DNA of 34,875 nt from Acidobacteriota bacterium (GTDB taxonomy: Bacteria > Acidobacteriota > Terriglobia > 20CM-2-55-15). The stretch is taken from NCBI GenBank assembly GCA_022821145.1, contig JAJEEE010000045.1, positions 1 through 34,875 of the forward strand, given 5' to 3'. Below, piece by piece: positions 15,422 through 24,025 of the stretch. The notes beneath the pieces were generated by a model that worked only from the letters and a program-made list of their open reading frames with translations, had not been told where the DNA came from and ran no database searches. Numbering within the stretch: position 1 is the first letter of the stretch; the number at the start of each line of letters is the position of its first letter. The position numbers and the translations under genes are program-made.

Positions 15422-16485
15422 CGCGCGCCCTCGGAGTCGGTCCCGGGATCCGGGAGGTCCAGCACCACCGCGGCCGAGAGATCCGGCATCAGGCGCGGGT
15501 CGGATTCGTCGAGACGGAAGACGGCGCTGAAGGTCTTGATCGGGCTGCCCAGGGCCGACAACGCGATGGGGCTGGCCGACTCGAAATGGGCCCGCAAGGC
15601 CATGTCGGGGTACGCGTCGACGTAGACCGTGGCTTCGAGACCGGGAACCAGGAACGCCCCGTCGGGCTCGCCCACCTCGGCGCTGACGAGCATTTCGGAC
15701 GGGTCGAAGATGCTGAGCAAGGCATCGTTGCGGTAGAGCTGGTCGCCCTCCTGGGGATGGACCATCGTCCCGCTGCGAAACCGCGATGCGTGCGCCACCA
15801 TTCCCGCGAGCGGGGCCCGCACCCGCAACCGGTCGAGGTTCGCCTGGACACGTTCGAACCGGCGTTGTTCCCGGTCCCGCTGCAGTTCCAGGATGCGCAA
15901 CGCCGCCCGGTCGGCCGCCTCGTGGTCCGCGTTGGATCGGAGCAGGCTTTCGACGTGGCGGCGCGCGCGCTCGGCCCGCAGGTCGTTCTGACGGCGGTCG
16001 ATATCGCTCAGGATCTCGGCCTTGCCCACCTCAAGCAGCGCGCGGGCCAGCTCGGCCTCGGCTTCTTCCAGAGCGGACTGCCGTTGCTGGGCGCTGGCCG
16101 CGTTCTCGGCTTCTTTCTGGCGGACCTGGTAGCTCAGGTCCTCGAACTCCGCGGCGGCCTGGCGGGCCAGCCCGAGGTAGACCAGCGGATCGAATTGGAC
16201 GACCACGTCGCCCGCCTCTACCATCGCGCCGTTGGGGATGAGGCTGGTGAGCGTCAAGCGGGTGGCAGGGCCGCTCAAGCGGGGCACGATGACGCGCGTC
16301 GATCGAACGGCCGCAATGACGCCGTTGAGCCGGACATTCGGCGCGTCCGCGTCCGCGTCCGCGGGGGATGCCGGCGCCGATGGATCGCCGCCGACTGCGG
16401 AGCCGGCGACTTCAGGTCGGTCCCCGCCGGGTTGGGCACAGGAGACGAGGGCCGCCACCGCCGGAACGAGAAAGAGACGACGCAT
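15418..16485 (-). CDS. Lipoprotein periplasmic adaptor, first of three
   Basis: 355 residues. The N-terminus MRRLFLVPAVAALVSCAQPGG is a lipoprotein signal with the lipobox LVSC, so the mature protein is lipid-anchored at C16. A low-complexity linker (ASPADADADAPN) leads to the adaptor body. It has a lipoyl half (GPATRLTLTSLIPNGAMVEAGDVVVQFDP), a long helical hairpin (about 115-225), a second half (RVRAPLAGMVAHASRFRSGTMVHPQEGD), and a barrel (MLVSAEVGEPDGAFLVPGLEATVYVDAYPD). The C-terminal domain is short. The ATG at 16485 is preferred to an in-frame TTG at 16503 because GGAGGG precedes it and the signal peptide starts there. First gene of the operon; a possible alternative-sigma promoter lies at 16540-16566. 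Confidence 0.87.
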   Translation of the reverse strand: MRRLFLVPAVAALVSCAQPGGDRPEVAGSAVGGDPSAPASPADADADAPNVRLNGVIAAVRSTRVIVPRLSGPATRLTLTSLIPNGAMVEAGDVVVQFDPLVYLGLARQAAAEFEDLSYQVRQKEAENAASAQQRQSALEEAEAELARALLEVGKAEILSDIDRRQNDLRAERARRHVESLLRSNADHEAADRAALRILELQRDREQRRFERVQANLDRLRVRAPLAGMVAHASRFRSGTMVHPQEGDQLYRNDALLSIFDPSEMLVSAEVGEPDGAFLVPGLEATVYVDAYPDMALRAHFESASPIALSALGSPIKTFSAVFRLDESDPRLMPDLSAAVVLDLPDPGTDSEGAR

Positions 16486-16539
16486 CCTGATTCCCTCCGT
16501 CAACAGAAGATGCGCTGAGAAGTCCCGTAAAGTTGCTTG

Positions 16540-16566
16540 GACTCCACAAACCGGCGAAAAGTTTCC
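16540..16566 (-). promoter_or_regulatory. Possible ECF-type promoter of the adaptor operon
   Basis: On the minus strand GGAAACTT (16559-16566) is followed after 16 nt by GTC (16540-16542). The AAC motif at -35 and GTC at -10 with 16-nt spacing resemble promoters read by ECF sigma factors. No housekeeping -10/-35 pair is evident in the same gap (16486-16620). The match is short and could be chance. Confidence 0.25.
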
Positions 16567-16620
16567 GCTCGGTGAACTATTCCCCGGATCCGGACGACGC
16601 GGATCGCCGTTCCACGGATC

Positions 16621-17538
16621 TCAGTCCACGGGCACGTGCTCCACGAGCGCTGGATCGAACGGCGTGGGCTGCACTCTCAGGTGCTCGCGGAAGAACGCGT
16701 CGATTTCCTTGAACGCTTCCAGGGCGACGGCGGGCCGGAGCGTGCGTTCCGGCGAGTTGTAGAAGGCGAACGAGTGCAGCTCGCCCGGATACGTCAAGAC
16801 CGTCAGCGACTTGCCCGCCGCCTCGACGGCCGGGATGAACACGTCGCGGTTGAAGTCGTTGATATTGGGCGTCTGGTCGCCCCGGACCAGGAGGATCGGG
16901 CTCGGGATGCGCTCGATCTTGTCCGTGTTCGGGGACGCATTCGATGCGCCGCCCCCACGTCCCGTGCGCACGCCGACGAAGGGCATCGAGAACGGCTCCT
17001 CGACCATGACGGCCGCGAGGTTGCGAGCGGCGCCGACCTCCAGCGCCAAGTAACCGCCGACGCTGGTGCCGCGAACGGCCACGCTCTCGTCGTCGACATA
17101 GGGAAGGTCCGTGACGTAGTCGACCGCGGCCACCGCGTCGAGGACGGCGCCCTGCTCCCGGTCCGGGGGCAGGCCGAGGTCCAGGTCGCGCCGCGTGATG
17201 GCGGCGACGACGTAGCCGGCCTCCAGGAAGCGCGTCGCGTGCGTGTGCAGCGCGAAGTCGCGCAGTTGTCCGGTCGGCCACCGCGGGCCGCCGCCGTGAA
17301 TCAGCACGACCGCGGGAAACGGGCCGTCGCCGGGCGGCTTGCGCAGGAAGCCCTCGCCGGCGACGCCGTCCGAGGCCACGGGCGCGATCGTCTCCAGTGG
17401 GGCGGCCTCCTCGGCGATGACGGGGCGTGTCACGCCGGAACCCGCTTCGGTCTGAGAAGCGGTGGCGACGGCGTCGAACGCGAACAGGGCCAGGCACGCG
17501 GCCAATCGGGCGGTTGTCGTGGCGATTCGGTACGGCAT
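16621..17538 (-). CDS. Exported alpha/beta hydrolase (acyl-peptidase or dienelactone-hydrolase type)
   Basis: 305 residues. A hydrophobic N-terminus (ARLAACLALFAFDAVATAS) looks like a signal peptide. The catalytic core is complete: oxyanion-hole H81-G-G-G, nucleophile S159 in G-T-S-V-G-G, acid D221 in VRGDQTP, and H255 in GELHSFAF. The architecture fits the S9-peptidase/dienelactone-hydrolase branch of serine hydrolases, with a small cap insertion (about 183-210). It probably cleaves an ester or peptide bond of an unknown small substrate in the periplasm. It stands alone, divergent from the DUF3237 gene at 17627. Start at 17538 because the signal peptide begins there. Confidence 0.88.
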   Translation of the reverse strand: MPYRIATTTARLAACLALFAFDAVATASQTEAGSGVTRPVIAEEAAPLETIAPVASDGVAGEGFLRKPPGDGPFPAVVLIHGGGPRWPTGQLRDFALHTHATRFLEAGYVVAAITRRDLDLGLPPDREQGAVLDAVAAVDYVTDLPYVDDESVAVRGTSVGGYLALEVGAARNLAAVMVEEPFSMPFVGVRTGRGGGASNASPNTDKIERIPSPILLVRGDQTPNINDFNRDVFIPAVEAAGKSLTVLTYPGELHSFAFYNSPERTLRPAVALEAFKEIDAFFREHLRVQPTPFDPALVEHVPVD

Positions 17539-17626
17539 GGGCGCCTCCCACGGACACGATATCGTAAACGGTCCGTCCGGCGCCGATTTCGTTTAGGATT
17601 GGCGCAACGAAAGGAGTGACGCGGCA

Positions 17627-18184
17627 ATGACAAGACGCTTTCGATGGAACAAGTCCGCGCGGCTCGCCCTTGCGGGCATGGTCGTGAGCGCGCTCGCGCC
17701 CGCGTGTGCGACGGCGCAGGAGATACCCGATCCTCCACAGCTCGAGTTCGCCTTCGAGGTCCGGGCCGAGGTGGCCGATCCCGTCGTGGTCGGAGAGCTG
17801 CCCATCGGAACGCGCCGGATCGTCGACATTCTCGGCGGCACGTTCGAAGGCCCGGACATTCGAGGCGCCGTGGTGCCGGGCGGCGCCGACTGGCAGCTCA
17901 TCCAGGAAGACGGTTTCAGCAACCTCGACGCCCGATACACGCTGCGGACCGACGCGGGCGACCTGATCTACGTGACCAACGCGGGAATCCGCCACGCGGC
18001 GCCCGAGGTGATGCAGCGGCTCAACGCCGGGGAAGAGGTCGACCAGTCCGAGATCTACTTCCGCGCCGTGCCGCGGTTCGAGACGGGCGCCCCCGAGCTG
18101 GAGTGGCTGATGCGGTCCGTCTTCGTCGCCACCGGGGAGCGCTACCCCAACGGCGTGATCATCCGTTTCTGGCGGCTGCACTGA
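17627..18184 (+). CDS. Exported DUF3237 (UPF0311) protein
   Basis: 185 residues. A signal peptide of about 32 residues ends near ATAQ. The remaining 150 residues match the whole DUF3237 beta-barrel: LEFAFEVRAEVADPVVVGELPIGTRRIVDILGGTFEGPDIRGAVVPGGADWQLI, then ARYTLRTDAGDLIYVTNAGIRH, and a final FVATGERYPNGVIIRFWRLH. Family members are usually cytoplasmic and without a signal peptide; structures are lipocalin-like barrels and the ligand is not known. The export signal is a mild oddity, although exported versions do occur. ATG 17627 has AAGGAG about 10 nt upstream and TAGGAT at 17594-17599 as a -10 box. Confidence 0.88.
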   Translation: MTRRFRWNKSARLALAGMVVSALAPACATAQEIPDPPQLEFAFEVRAEVADPVVVGELPIGTRRIVDILGGTFEGPDIRGAVVPGGADWQLIQEDGFSNLDARYTLRTDAGDLIYVTNAGIRHAAPEVMQRLNAGEEVDQSEIYFRAVPRFETGAPELEWLMRSVFVATGERYPNGVIIRFWRLH

Positions 18185-18194
18185 CGCGATTCGT

Positions 18195-18223
18195 TTGTTC
18201 GACGGGCCGGCGTCCGATAGGAT
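18195..18223 (+). promoter_or_regulatory. Promoter of the BASS-family carrier gene
   Basis: TTGTTC (18195-18200) and TAGGAT (18218-18223) are 17 nt apart. The gap to the ATG at 18252 contains a GGAGGAG ribosome-binding site. This separates the carrier from the DUF3237 gene ending at 18184. Confidence 0.5.
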
Positions 18224-18251
18224 GGGCCGGCTGAACGGAGGAGCCCGTGCG

Positions 18252-19178
18252 ATGGGCATATTGGAAGCGTTGAACGAGATTCTGGAAGCGCTGGGCGACC
18301 AGGCCGCGTTCATCAACGCGACCGTCATCCCGTGGATGCTGCGGCTGGTGATGCTGGGCCTGGGCCTGTCGCTCACCGTGACGGACTTCAAGCGCGTGGT
18401 CGTCTACCCCAAGGCGGCCGGGGTCGGACTGGCCGCGCAACTGTTCGGCCTGCCGCTGACCGCGTTCGCGCTGGCCTGGATCTTCGGACCGGCGCCGACG
18501 GTAGCCGTCGGGCTGGTCATCCTGGCGATCTGCCCCAGCGGCATCACGTCGAACGCGTACACGTTCGCGTCGCGCGGCGATGTCCCGCTGTGCGTGACCC
18601 TGGCCGCGGTGACCAGCGTCATCACCGTGTTCACCATCCCGTTCCTGACGTTTGTGGCGCTGCAGACGTTCCTGGGCCAGGACCAGCGGCCGGAACTCCC
18701 CGTTCTCGACATGCTCGGGGACATCGCGATGCTGACGCTCCTGCCCGTCGCCCTGGGCATGACGATCCGGGCCCTGTGGCCCGCGACCGCCAAGAAGACC
18801 GAGGAGCCGCTGCGGAAGGCCGTGCTCTACCTGCTGTTCCTGGTGCTGGGGCTGGGCGTGCTGTCGAGCTGGGAGACCATCGTCGAGGAGATTGCCAGCG
18901 TGGGGCTCCTGGTCATCACGATGAACCTCCTGACCATGGGATTGGGCTACGGTCTGGCCCGGCTGTTCCGGCTGCCGACGCCCCAGGTGGTGACGATCAC
19001 GTTCGAGGTGGGCGTGCAGAACCTGGCGCTGGCGTTCGCGATCACGTTCAACATCCTCCAGGAACCCGCGCTGGCCGTTTCGGCGCTCGTCTACGCGGCC
19101 GTGATGCCGGCCACCGCGTTGATATTCGTCCGGATCGCGCGGCGCATGCTGGCCGCCGACGCGCAGGCGGCGGCCTGA
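18252..19178 (+). CDS. Bile acid:sodium symporter family (BASS) transporter
   Basis: 308 residues with about nine or ten membrane helices. After FINATVIPWMLRLVMLGLGLSLTVTDFKRV comes the family's core LVILAICPSGITSNAYTFASRGDVPLCVTLAAVTSV, a broken helix that binds sodium in structurally known members. The second repeat has TITFEVGVQNLALAFAI, the matching crossover. BASS carriers take up organic anions (bile acids, pyruvate, pantoate and others) with sodium; the substrate here cannot be assigned. ATG 18252 is chosen because GGAGGAG precedes it and MGILEALNEILEAL is a plausible amphipathic start; an in-frame extension back to 18195 would be promoter sequence. Confidence 0.93.
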   Translation: MGILEALNEILEALGDQAAFINATVIPWMLRLVMLGLGLSLTVTDFKRVVVYPKAAGVGLAAQLFGLPLTAFALAWIFGPAPTVAVGLVILAICPSGITSNAYTFASRGDVPLCVTLAAVTSVITVFTIPFLTFVALQTFLGQDQRPELPVLDMLGDIAMLTLLPVALGMTIRALWPATAKKTEEPLRKAVLYLLFLVLGLGVLSSWETIVEEIASVGLLVITMNLLTMGLGYGLARLFRLPTPQVVTITFEVGVQNLALAFAITFNILQEPALAVSALVYAAVMPATALIFVRIARRMLAADAQAAA

Positions 19179-19254
19179 CGCACGGCCACCGGCCGCCGCA
19201 TCGATTCTCTTGAACGATTCCGCCCCCGGCGGGGTATTACGTTATGAGAACGCC

Positions 19255-19905
19255 ATGGAACCCCGCGCGCATGGATCGTCCCTCGACAGCCGGATCTACT
19301 GGATGTCGGGGACCCGTCCGGAAGATCGCGCGCCGGACGAGGCGGCGATGGCCGCGCTGGTTGTGCGGGCCGCGCAGGGGGAACCGGCGGCGTTCGAGCA
19401 GCTCGTGGCGCGGAACGAGCGGCGCGTGCTGACTCTGGCGTGGCGGCTGGTCGGGCGGATGGACGCCGCCGAGGACGCTGCGCAGGAAGTCTTCCTGAGG
19501 GTCTTCCGGTACCTTCACCGGTTCGACGCGCGGAAGCCGTTCGTGCCGTGGATCATGCGGATCACGGTGAACGTCTGCCGCGACGTGGCGCGCGAGCGCC
19601 GCGGGTATCCGGACAGTCTCGAGGCCGTCGAGGCGCGGAACGGGGATGTCGCGCCCTCCGATCCGCGCGAGAGTCCGCACGACTTGCTGGCGCGCGGGGA
19701 ACGTCGGGCCATGCTGCGGTCCGCGCTGGACGGGCTCCCCAGAAAGGAACGCGCGGCCATCGTGCTCCGCGACCTGGAGGGGCTCTCCACCCGCGAAGTC
19801 GCGGCGATCCTGGGGTCCTCGCCCGCGACGGTGCGGTCCCAGGTCAGCAGCGCGCGCCTGAAGATCGCGAAGGCGATTCGCCGGATGAAGGAGCCGAAAT
19901 CATGA
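19255..19905 (+). CDS. ECF-subfamily RNA polymerase sigma factor
   Basis: 216 residues. Sigma-2 region (about 35-100): AFEQLVARNERRVLTLAWRLVGRMDAAEDAAQEVFLRVFRYLHRF with the typical PFVPWIMRITVNVCRDVARERR. Sigma-4 region (about 150-210): ALDGLPRKERAAIVLRDLEGLSTREVAAILGSSPATVRSQVSSARLKIAK, a helix-turn-helix that reads the -35. A leader of about 30 residues before region 2 is longer than usual. The stop codon overlaps the ATG of the zinc anti-sigma gene (ATGA), so the two are co-translated. TTGAAC at 19210-19215 and TATTAC at 19235-19240 might be the promoter (19-nt spacing, weak). It directs RNA polymerase to a small regulon that is probably released by an envelope or redox signal. Confidence 0.95.
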   Translation: MEPRAHGSSLDSRIYWMSGTRPEDRAPDEAAMAALVVRAAQGEPAAFEQLVARNERRVLTLAWRLVGRMDAAEDAAQEVFLRVFRYLHRFDARKPFVPWIMRITVNVCRDVARERRGYPDSLEAVEARNGDVAPSDPRESPHDLLARGERRAMLRSALDGLPRKERAAIVLRDLEGLSTREVAAILGSSPATVRSQVSSARLKIAKAIRRMKEPKS

Positions 19906-20594
19906 ACTGCCATCGCTGGGAACGCCGGCTGGCGCTGCACGTCGAGGGCGACCTGCCGCCGCCGCGGCGCGGTGCGCTGGAGCGTCATCTGCGGGAATGC
20001 GAGGCGTGCGCCGCGCTGGCCGAAGAACTCGGCGAGAGCCAGGACCTGCTGAAGTCGCTCAACGCCGACCGCGTGCCGGACGCGTCCCTGGCCCGCGTCC
20101 GGCGCGAGGTGCTGCCGCGCGCCGCGGCGCTTCAGGCGTCGCCCGACTGGCGGTTGCGGCTGGAACGCGCCGTGATGACGGCCCTCCGTCCGCGGTACGC
20201 CTTCTCGGCGCTGGCCGTCGTCCTGGCCGTCGCGGCGGCTCTCGTTTCCGGCCGCGTCCCGGGGCCGGCGATCGAGCCCGATCGGCCGGCCGTCGCGGTA
20301 GACGCGGTGCCGCCTCGCGTCGAAAGTGCGAACGCGTCGCCGCGAACCGAAGCGCCCGAGACAACGGCGGAAGCTCCGGTAGCCGTGACCGTAGCGCATT
20401 CGGAAGCTGCGCCGGTCACAGTCCCAGCAATCGCGCCGCCGCCCGCCGAGGCGCGGACGACGCCGGTCGCGGACGCCGTAACGCCAGCCGCCGTGGATCC
20501 GAATCGGCCGTCAACGGTCGTCAAACTGGTCACGGACGATCCGAACGTTATCATCTATTGGCTCATCGACAGCGATGAAGGAGGGGGAGCATGA
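19902..20594 (+). CDS. Membrane-anchored zinc anti-sigma factor
   Basis: 230 residues. The cytoplasmic N-terminus contains a ZAS zinc site: C3, then H29-x3-C33-x2-C36, with 25 residues between C3 and H29. Such domains hold the ECF sigma factor inactive. One membrane helix follows (YAFSALAVVLAVAAALVSGRV, about 99-118). Beyond it is a Pro/Ala/Thr-rich periplasmic linker of about 90 residues and a terminal segment STVVKLVTDDPNVIIYWLID that looks folded or interactive. The order sigma - anti-sigma is typical. The stop overlaps the ATG of the next gene (ATGA), so the secretin-like protein is made together with it and may be its sensor or client. Confidence 0.92.
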   Translation: MNCHRWERRLALHVEGDLPPPRRGALERHLRECEACAALAEELGESQDLLKSLNADRVPDASLARVRREVLPRAAALQASPDWRLRLERAVMTALRPRYAFSALAVVLAVAAALVSGRVPGPAIEPDRPAVAVDAVPPRVESANASPRTEAPETTAEAPVAVTVAHSEAAPVTVPAIAPPPAEARTTPVADAVTPAAVDPNRPSTVVKLVTDDPNVIIYWLIDSDEGGGA

Positions 20595-21514
20595 CTATCC
20601 GCCACGGAATGCTGGCGTCCGGCGTGTTGTTGGTGGCCGTGGCGCTTGTCGCGTCCGGGGCCGCGAACGCGCAGAGCTCGACGCAGGACCCGGAGCTTGC
20701 GCGCGCGATCGAGGCGCTCACGGAAGACGTATCGCGTTTGCAGCAGTTAGTGGAATCACTCACCGAAGACAGACAGAATCCGTTCCGGAATATCGTTCGG
20801 ATCCCGTCCGTCACGGGTGAAACGGAGTCGGTGACCCGCGTGTTCGAGATCGTGAACGTCTCGTCCATGCAGCTCGCCGGTGCGCTGTCGTTGTTCCCGG
20901 CCGAAGTCGCATCAAACAACAACCTCCGAACACTGACGGTTCGTGCCGAGCCGGAGATCGTTTCGGCGATTGCGGATGTGATCCAACGCCTGGACGTGGC
21001 CGAGGCCCAGACAACTGCCGACCTGACCGTTCACGTTTTGAGTCCCGACTCCGAAGGCGTCGGCCCGCCTGTTCCGGGCCACCTCGATAACGTCACCGAG
21101 CAGCTTCGGGCTACGTTCGGGTACGGCGCCATGCGGTTGATTGACACCATATTCGTCCGCGGAGTCGACGGAAGATCCGTGCAACTCAACGGCGTGCTCA
21201 CCCTGCCGTCGGCAGGAAATGTCGACCTGCCCGCGTCTCAATACTCCTTCCAAGGCGTGTTCGAAGTTATCGATGGCGAGGATTCGACGTTCACCCTCCG
21301 TGTCGAAGGCTTCCGGATGGGTTTCCGCGTACCCGTTCTGCAGGTCGCCGCCGATGCGCAAGACGGCCCTGTGACGGTTCGGAACTACACTTTCCAGGAT
21401 GCGCAGATCAACACCAATGTCGACGTTCCGGCCGGGACGGAAGTCGTCGTGGGCAAGACCTCGGCCGGCGAAAGCGCACTCTTCCTCGTGTTGACGGCGG
21501 CGTTCCCGGAGTGA
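20591..21514 (+). CDS. Exported protein with a secretin-N-like domain
   Basis: 307 residues. Signal peptide (MTIRHGMLASGVLLVAVALVASGAANAQ), then a short coiled-coil-like helix (LARAIEALTEDVSRLQQLVESLTED). Around 80-140 is VTRVFEIVNVSSMQLAGALSLFPAEVASNNNLRTLTVRAEPEIVSAIADVIQRLDV, the pattern of secretin N1-type domains (strand-helix with NNLRTLTVRAxxE and a terminal xxLDV). No C-terminal secretin barrel follows. Instead there is a beta-rich part of about 165 residues (HVLSPDSEG, VFEVIDGEDSTFTLRVEGFRMGF, VPAGTEVVVGKTSAGESALFLVLTAAF), the last resembling the strand preceding a secretin channel. It is the third gene of the ECF operon, and its codon use is less GC-rich than its neighbours. The role is unknown: an envelope ring or sensor piece is inference. 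Confidence 0.8.
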   Translation: MTIRHGMLASGVLLVAVALVASGAANAQSSTQDPELARAIEALTEDVSRLQQLVESLTEDRQNPFRNIVRIPSVTGETESVTRVFEIVNVSSMQLAGALSLFPAEVASNNNLRTLTVRAEPEIVSAIADVIQRLDVAEAQTTADLTVHVLSPDSEGVGPPVPGHLDNVTEQLRATFGYGAMRLIDTIFVRGVDGRSVQLNGVLTLPSAGNVDLPASQYSFQGVFEVIDGEDSTFTLRVEGFRMGFRVPVLQVAADAQDGPVTVRNYTFQDAQINTNVDVPAGTEVVVGKTSAGESALFLVLTAAFPE

Positions 21515-21523
21515 ACGACCGCC

Positions 21524-22933
21524 TTACCGCTCGCGCCCGACGGCGAAGAGGCTGCGGGCGGCCCGGACGAACATGACGCCTTCCGAGAGCGCCGGCGTGG
21601 CCATCAGCCACTCACCCATCGGGTTCGTCGCGAGGTGTTCCGGCTCCGGACCCGCCGTTACCACGAGCATCTCGCCGTCCTCTCCCGACAGGTAGAGCTT
21701 GCCGTCGGCGGCCACCGGCGAGGCGCTGTAGCCGCTCCCGAGGTGGGGCAGCCGGCTGCGGTAGATTTCGCGGCCGGTCTCCAGGTCGTAGGCGTCGAGG
21801 ATGCCGCTGTTTTCCAGGATGTAGACCGTTCCCTCGTAGATCAGCGGCGTCGGCATGTAGGGGCCGCGGCGCGTCCAGCTCCAGACCACGGCTTCGTTCT
21901 CGGTGTTCCGCCCGGTCAACGTGATGTCGCCGCGCGCGCCGGTCCGCACGGCGAATATGGGCCGTTCGGGCGCGCGGCCGCTGGCGACGACGAACAGGCC
22001 GCCGCCGAAGACCGGCGTGGGCGCGGTGATCTTCGAGCTGCCGCCCAGCCGCCACAGCTCCTCGCCCGTGCGCGGGTCGTACCCGCGAATGAAGTTGGAC
22101 GCGTTCGTCACCAGCTCCGGGCCCTCCGCGGTCGACGCCACGGTCGGCGTGCCCCACGACGGCAGCTCGTCGCGCCCGGTCCTCCAGAGCGTTTCGCCCG
22201 TCGCGGCGTCGAAGGCGGCGATGAAGGAGTCGTCCTGGGTGTCCACCTGGAGGATGACTTGGTCCTCCCAGATGATGGGGGAGCTGGCCGGTCCCCATTC
22301 GTAGCTGGGGATGTCGTACGCGCCGGCGTCGACGCGGCCGACGTCGACCGTCCAGAGCGGGCGGCCCTCCACGTCGTAGGCGTGCAGTCCGTGGGAGCCG
22401 AACCAGGCGACGACGATGCGGCCGTCGGTGGCCGGTGTGGAGCTGGCGTAGGTGGACTTGACGTGGCGCTTGTCGATCGGCGCGCCTTCGTGGGCGGCGC
22501 GTTCCCACAGGATGCGGCCGTCGTTCCGGTCGACGGCGTACACCATCCACCGGTGCAAGGAACGGTCCGTGGAGGCGTCGCCGTCTCCGTACAACCCGGG
22601 GCGGAACGTGGCGTCGGGATCGCTGGACACGGCGCTGGTGACGAAGACGCGGTCGCCCGCAACGATGGGGCTGGAGTGGCCCAGACCGGGGATCGGCGTG
22701 CGCCACAGGATGTTCTCGCCGGTCTCGCCGTTCCAGCGGTCCGGAAGATCCTGTCCGTCGGCCACGCCCGAGGCGGCGGGCCCCCGGAACGAGGGCCAGT
22801 TTGCATGACTGCCGTCGTCCTGTGCCGCCGATTGGGACGGCGTCCATGAGATCAGGATGCCGGCGCCCAGAACGGCCGCACGACCGGAAACAAATGCCCT
22901 TTGGAGCAGCAACGCGAACCTTCCTCGCGCCAT
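21524..22933 (-). CDS. Exported PQQ-type beta-propeller protein
   Basis: 469 residues with a signal peptide ending near QSAAQ. It begins [57 protein letters not shown], the hallmark of the family of exported eight-bladed propellers often annotated PQQ-binding-like or BamB-like. Repeated blades contain the pattern G-R-I-x-W-x-x, for example [31 protein letters not shown] and TGREIYRSR. It is not a dehydrogenase: the catalytic domain residues of methanol dehydrogenases are not evident. A scaffold or binding role in the periplasm is likely. Start at 22933 because GGAG lies 6 nt upstream; an in-frame ATG at 22957 would add 8 residues. It converges with the secretin-like gene with a 9-nt gap. Confidence 0.88.
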   Translation of the reverse strand: MARGRFALLLQRAFVSGRAAVLGAGILISWTPSQSAAQDDGSHANWPSFRGPAASGVADGQDLPDRWNGETGENILWRTPIPGLGHSSPIVAGDRVFVTSAVSSDPDATFRPGLYGDGDASTDRSLHRWMVYAVDRNDGRILWERAAHEGAPIDKRHVKSTYASSTPATDGRIVVAWFGSHGLHAYDVEGRPLWTVDVGRVDAGAYDIPSYEWGPASSPIIWEDQVILQVDTQDDSFIAAFDAATGETLWRTGRDELPSWGTPTVASTAEGPELVTNASNFIRGYDPRTGEELWRLGGSSKITAPTPVFGGGLFVVASGRAPERPIFAVRTGARGDITLTGRNTENEAVVWSWTRRGPYMPTPLIYEGTVYILENSGILDAYDLETGREIYRSRLPHLGSGYSASPVAADGKLYLSGEDGEMLVVTAGPEPEHLATNPMGEWLMATPALSEGVMFVRAARSLFAVGRER

Positions 22934-23055
22934 GTTAACTCCGATCGGATGGAACACTTCGATTCGACGAGCGTCTGCACGGAGTGAATGGGTGCCAGGG
23001 CGGTCACGAAATCCAGTGGCGCGGATTGACGCTCGGGAATAGAATCAACGCACGC

Positions 23056-23901
23056 ATGAATACTCGACGGAAACTCTTCCGGATAACGGCGGCTGCCTCG
23101 CTCGCCTGCCTGTTGGCCGTGACGGCCGGCAGCCAGACCGGGGAGGATCCCGGCTACGGGGCCGACGCGGAATTCCACTTGGCGCGGCTGGCCTACTCGA
23201 CGTGGTCGTTCGCCAACTCGCGGGGCTTCTCGAACAACCCGATGTGGCGGGTGGACTTTCCCTACGCCGAGTGGAACTTCCTGCCGGCGCTCAGCCGCCT
23301 GACGACGATGTCGGTGGATCTGACCGCGGCCACCGATCCGCGGGACACGATCGAGCGGCTGCACATGGAGGCGCTCGACGACCGGATCTTCAGCTATCCC
23401 TTGCTCTACCTGCAGCAGCCCGGGCAGGCCGGCTGGCGGCCCGACGAGCAGGAGGCCGCGCAACTGCGGGAGTACCTGGACCGCGGCGGCTTCCTGCTGA
23501 TCGACGATTTTCACGGCCGGGACATCTACCCCGTGCAGGAAGCGCTGAAGCGGATACTGCCCAACCACGAGATCGTCGAGATTCCGGGTGACGACCCGCT
23601 GATGCACGTCTTCTTCGACCTGGGCGACCGGCTCCAGATCCCGGGCCAGCGGCACTTGATGGGCCGTTTCCGGCGGGGCGGTTTCGACGGCGACGCCACC
23701 CAGGTGCAGGCTCGGATGGAGGGCCCGCCGTACTGGCTGGGGATCTACGACGACCGGCAGCGCCTGATGGTCGGCATCAACTACAACATCGACATGGGCG
23801 ACGCCTGGGAGCACGCCGACGATCCCTACTATCCCGCCCCGATGACCGGGCAGGCCTACCGCCTGGGCGTCAACTACGTCATCTACGCGATGACGCACTA
23901 G
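23056..23901 (+). CDS. Exported DUF4159 protein
   Basis: 281 residues. A twin-Arg-like N-terminus (NTRRKLFRITAAASLACLLAVTAGSQ) is followed by the DUF4159 domain: AEFHLARLAYSTWSFANSRGFSNNPMWRVDFPYAEWNFLPALSRLTTMSVD, the beta-strand-turn LREYLDRGGFLLIDDFHG, RILPNHEIVEIPGDDPLMHVFFDL and a terminal GVNYVIYAMTH. DUF4159 is a Rossmann-like fold related to class I glutamine amidotransferases but without the catalytic triad; the domain usually occurs at the end of BatA/MoxR-type membrane proteins, whereas here it is stand-alone and exported. ATG at 23056 lies 10 nt after TAGAAT (23040-23045), so the leader is very short. The function is unknown. Confidence 0.88.
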   Translation: MNTRRKLFRITAAASLACLLAVTAGSQTGEDPGYGADAEFHLARLAYSTWSFANSRGFSNNPMWRVDFPYAEWNFLPALSRLTTMSVDLTAATDPRDTIERLHMEALDDRIFSYPLLYLQQPGQAGWRPDEQEAAQLREYLDRGGFLLIDDFHGRDIYPVQEALKRILPNHEIVEIPGDDPLMHVFFDLGDRLQIPGQRHLMGRFRRGGFDGDATQVQARMEGPPYWLGIYDDRQRLMVGINYNIDMGDAWEHADDPYYPAPMTGQAYRLGVNYVIYAMTH

Positions 23902-24025
23902 ACGGACGCCGGAGAAGATTCGAAACGACTGCGGGCGTCCTCGCCAGGCGAGGAACTTTCTCTACCGATTTCGCCGCGTTCCGCCTAAACTCGTGAACGC
24001 CGATTCAACGGAGCGAGATCGACCC

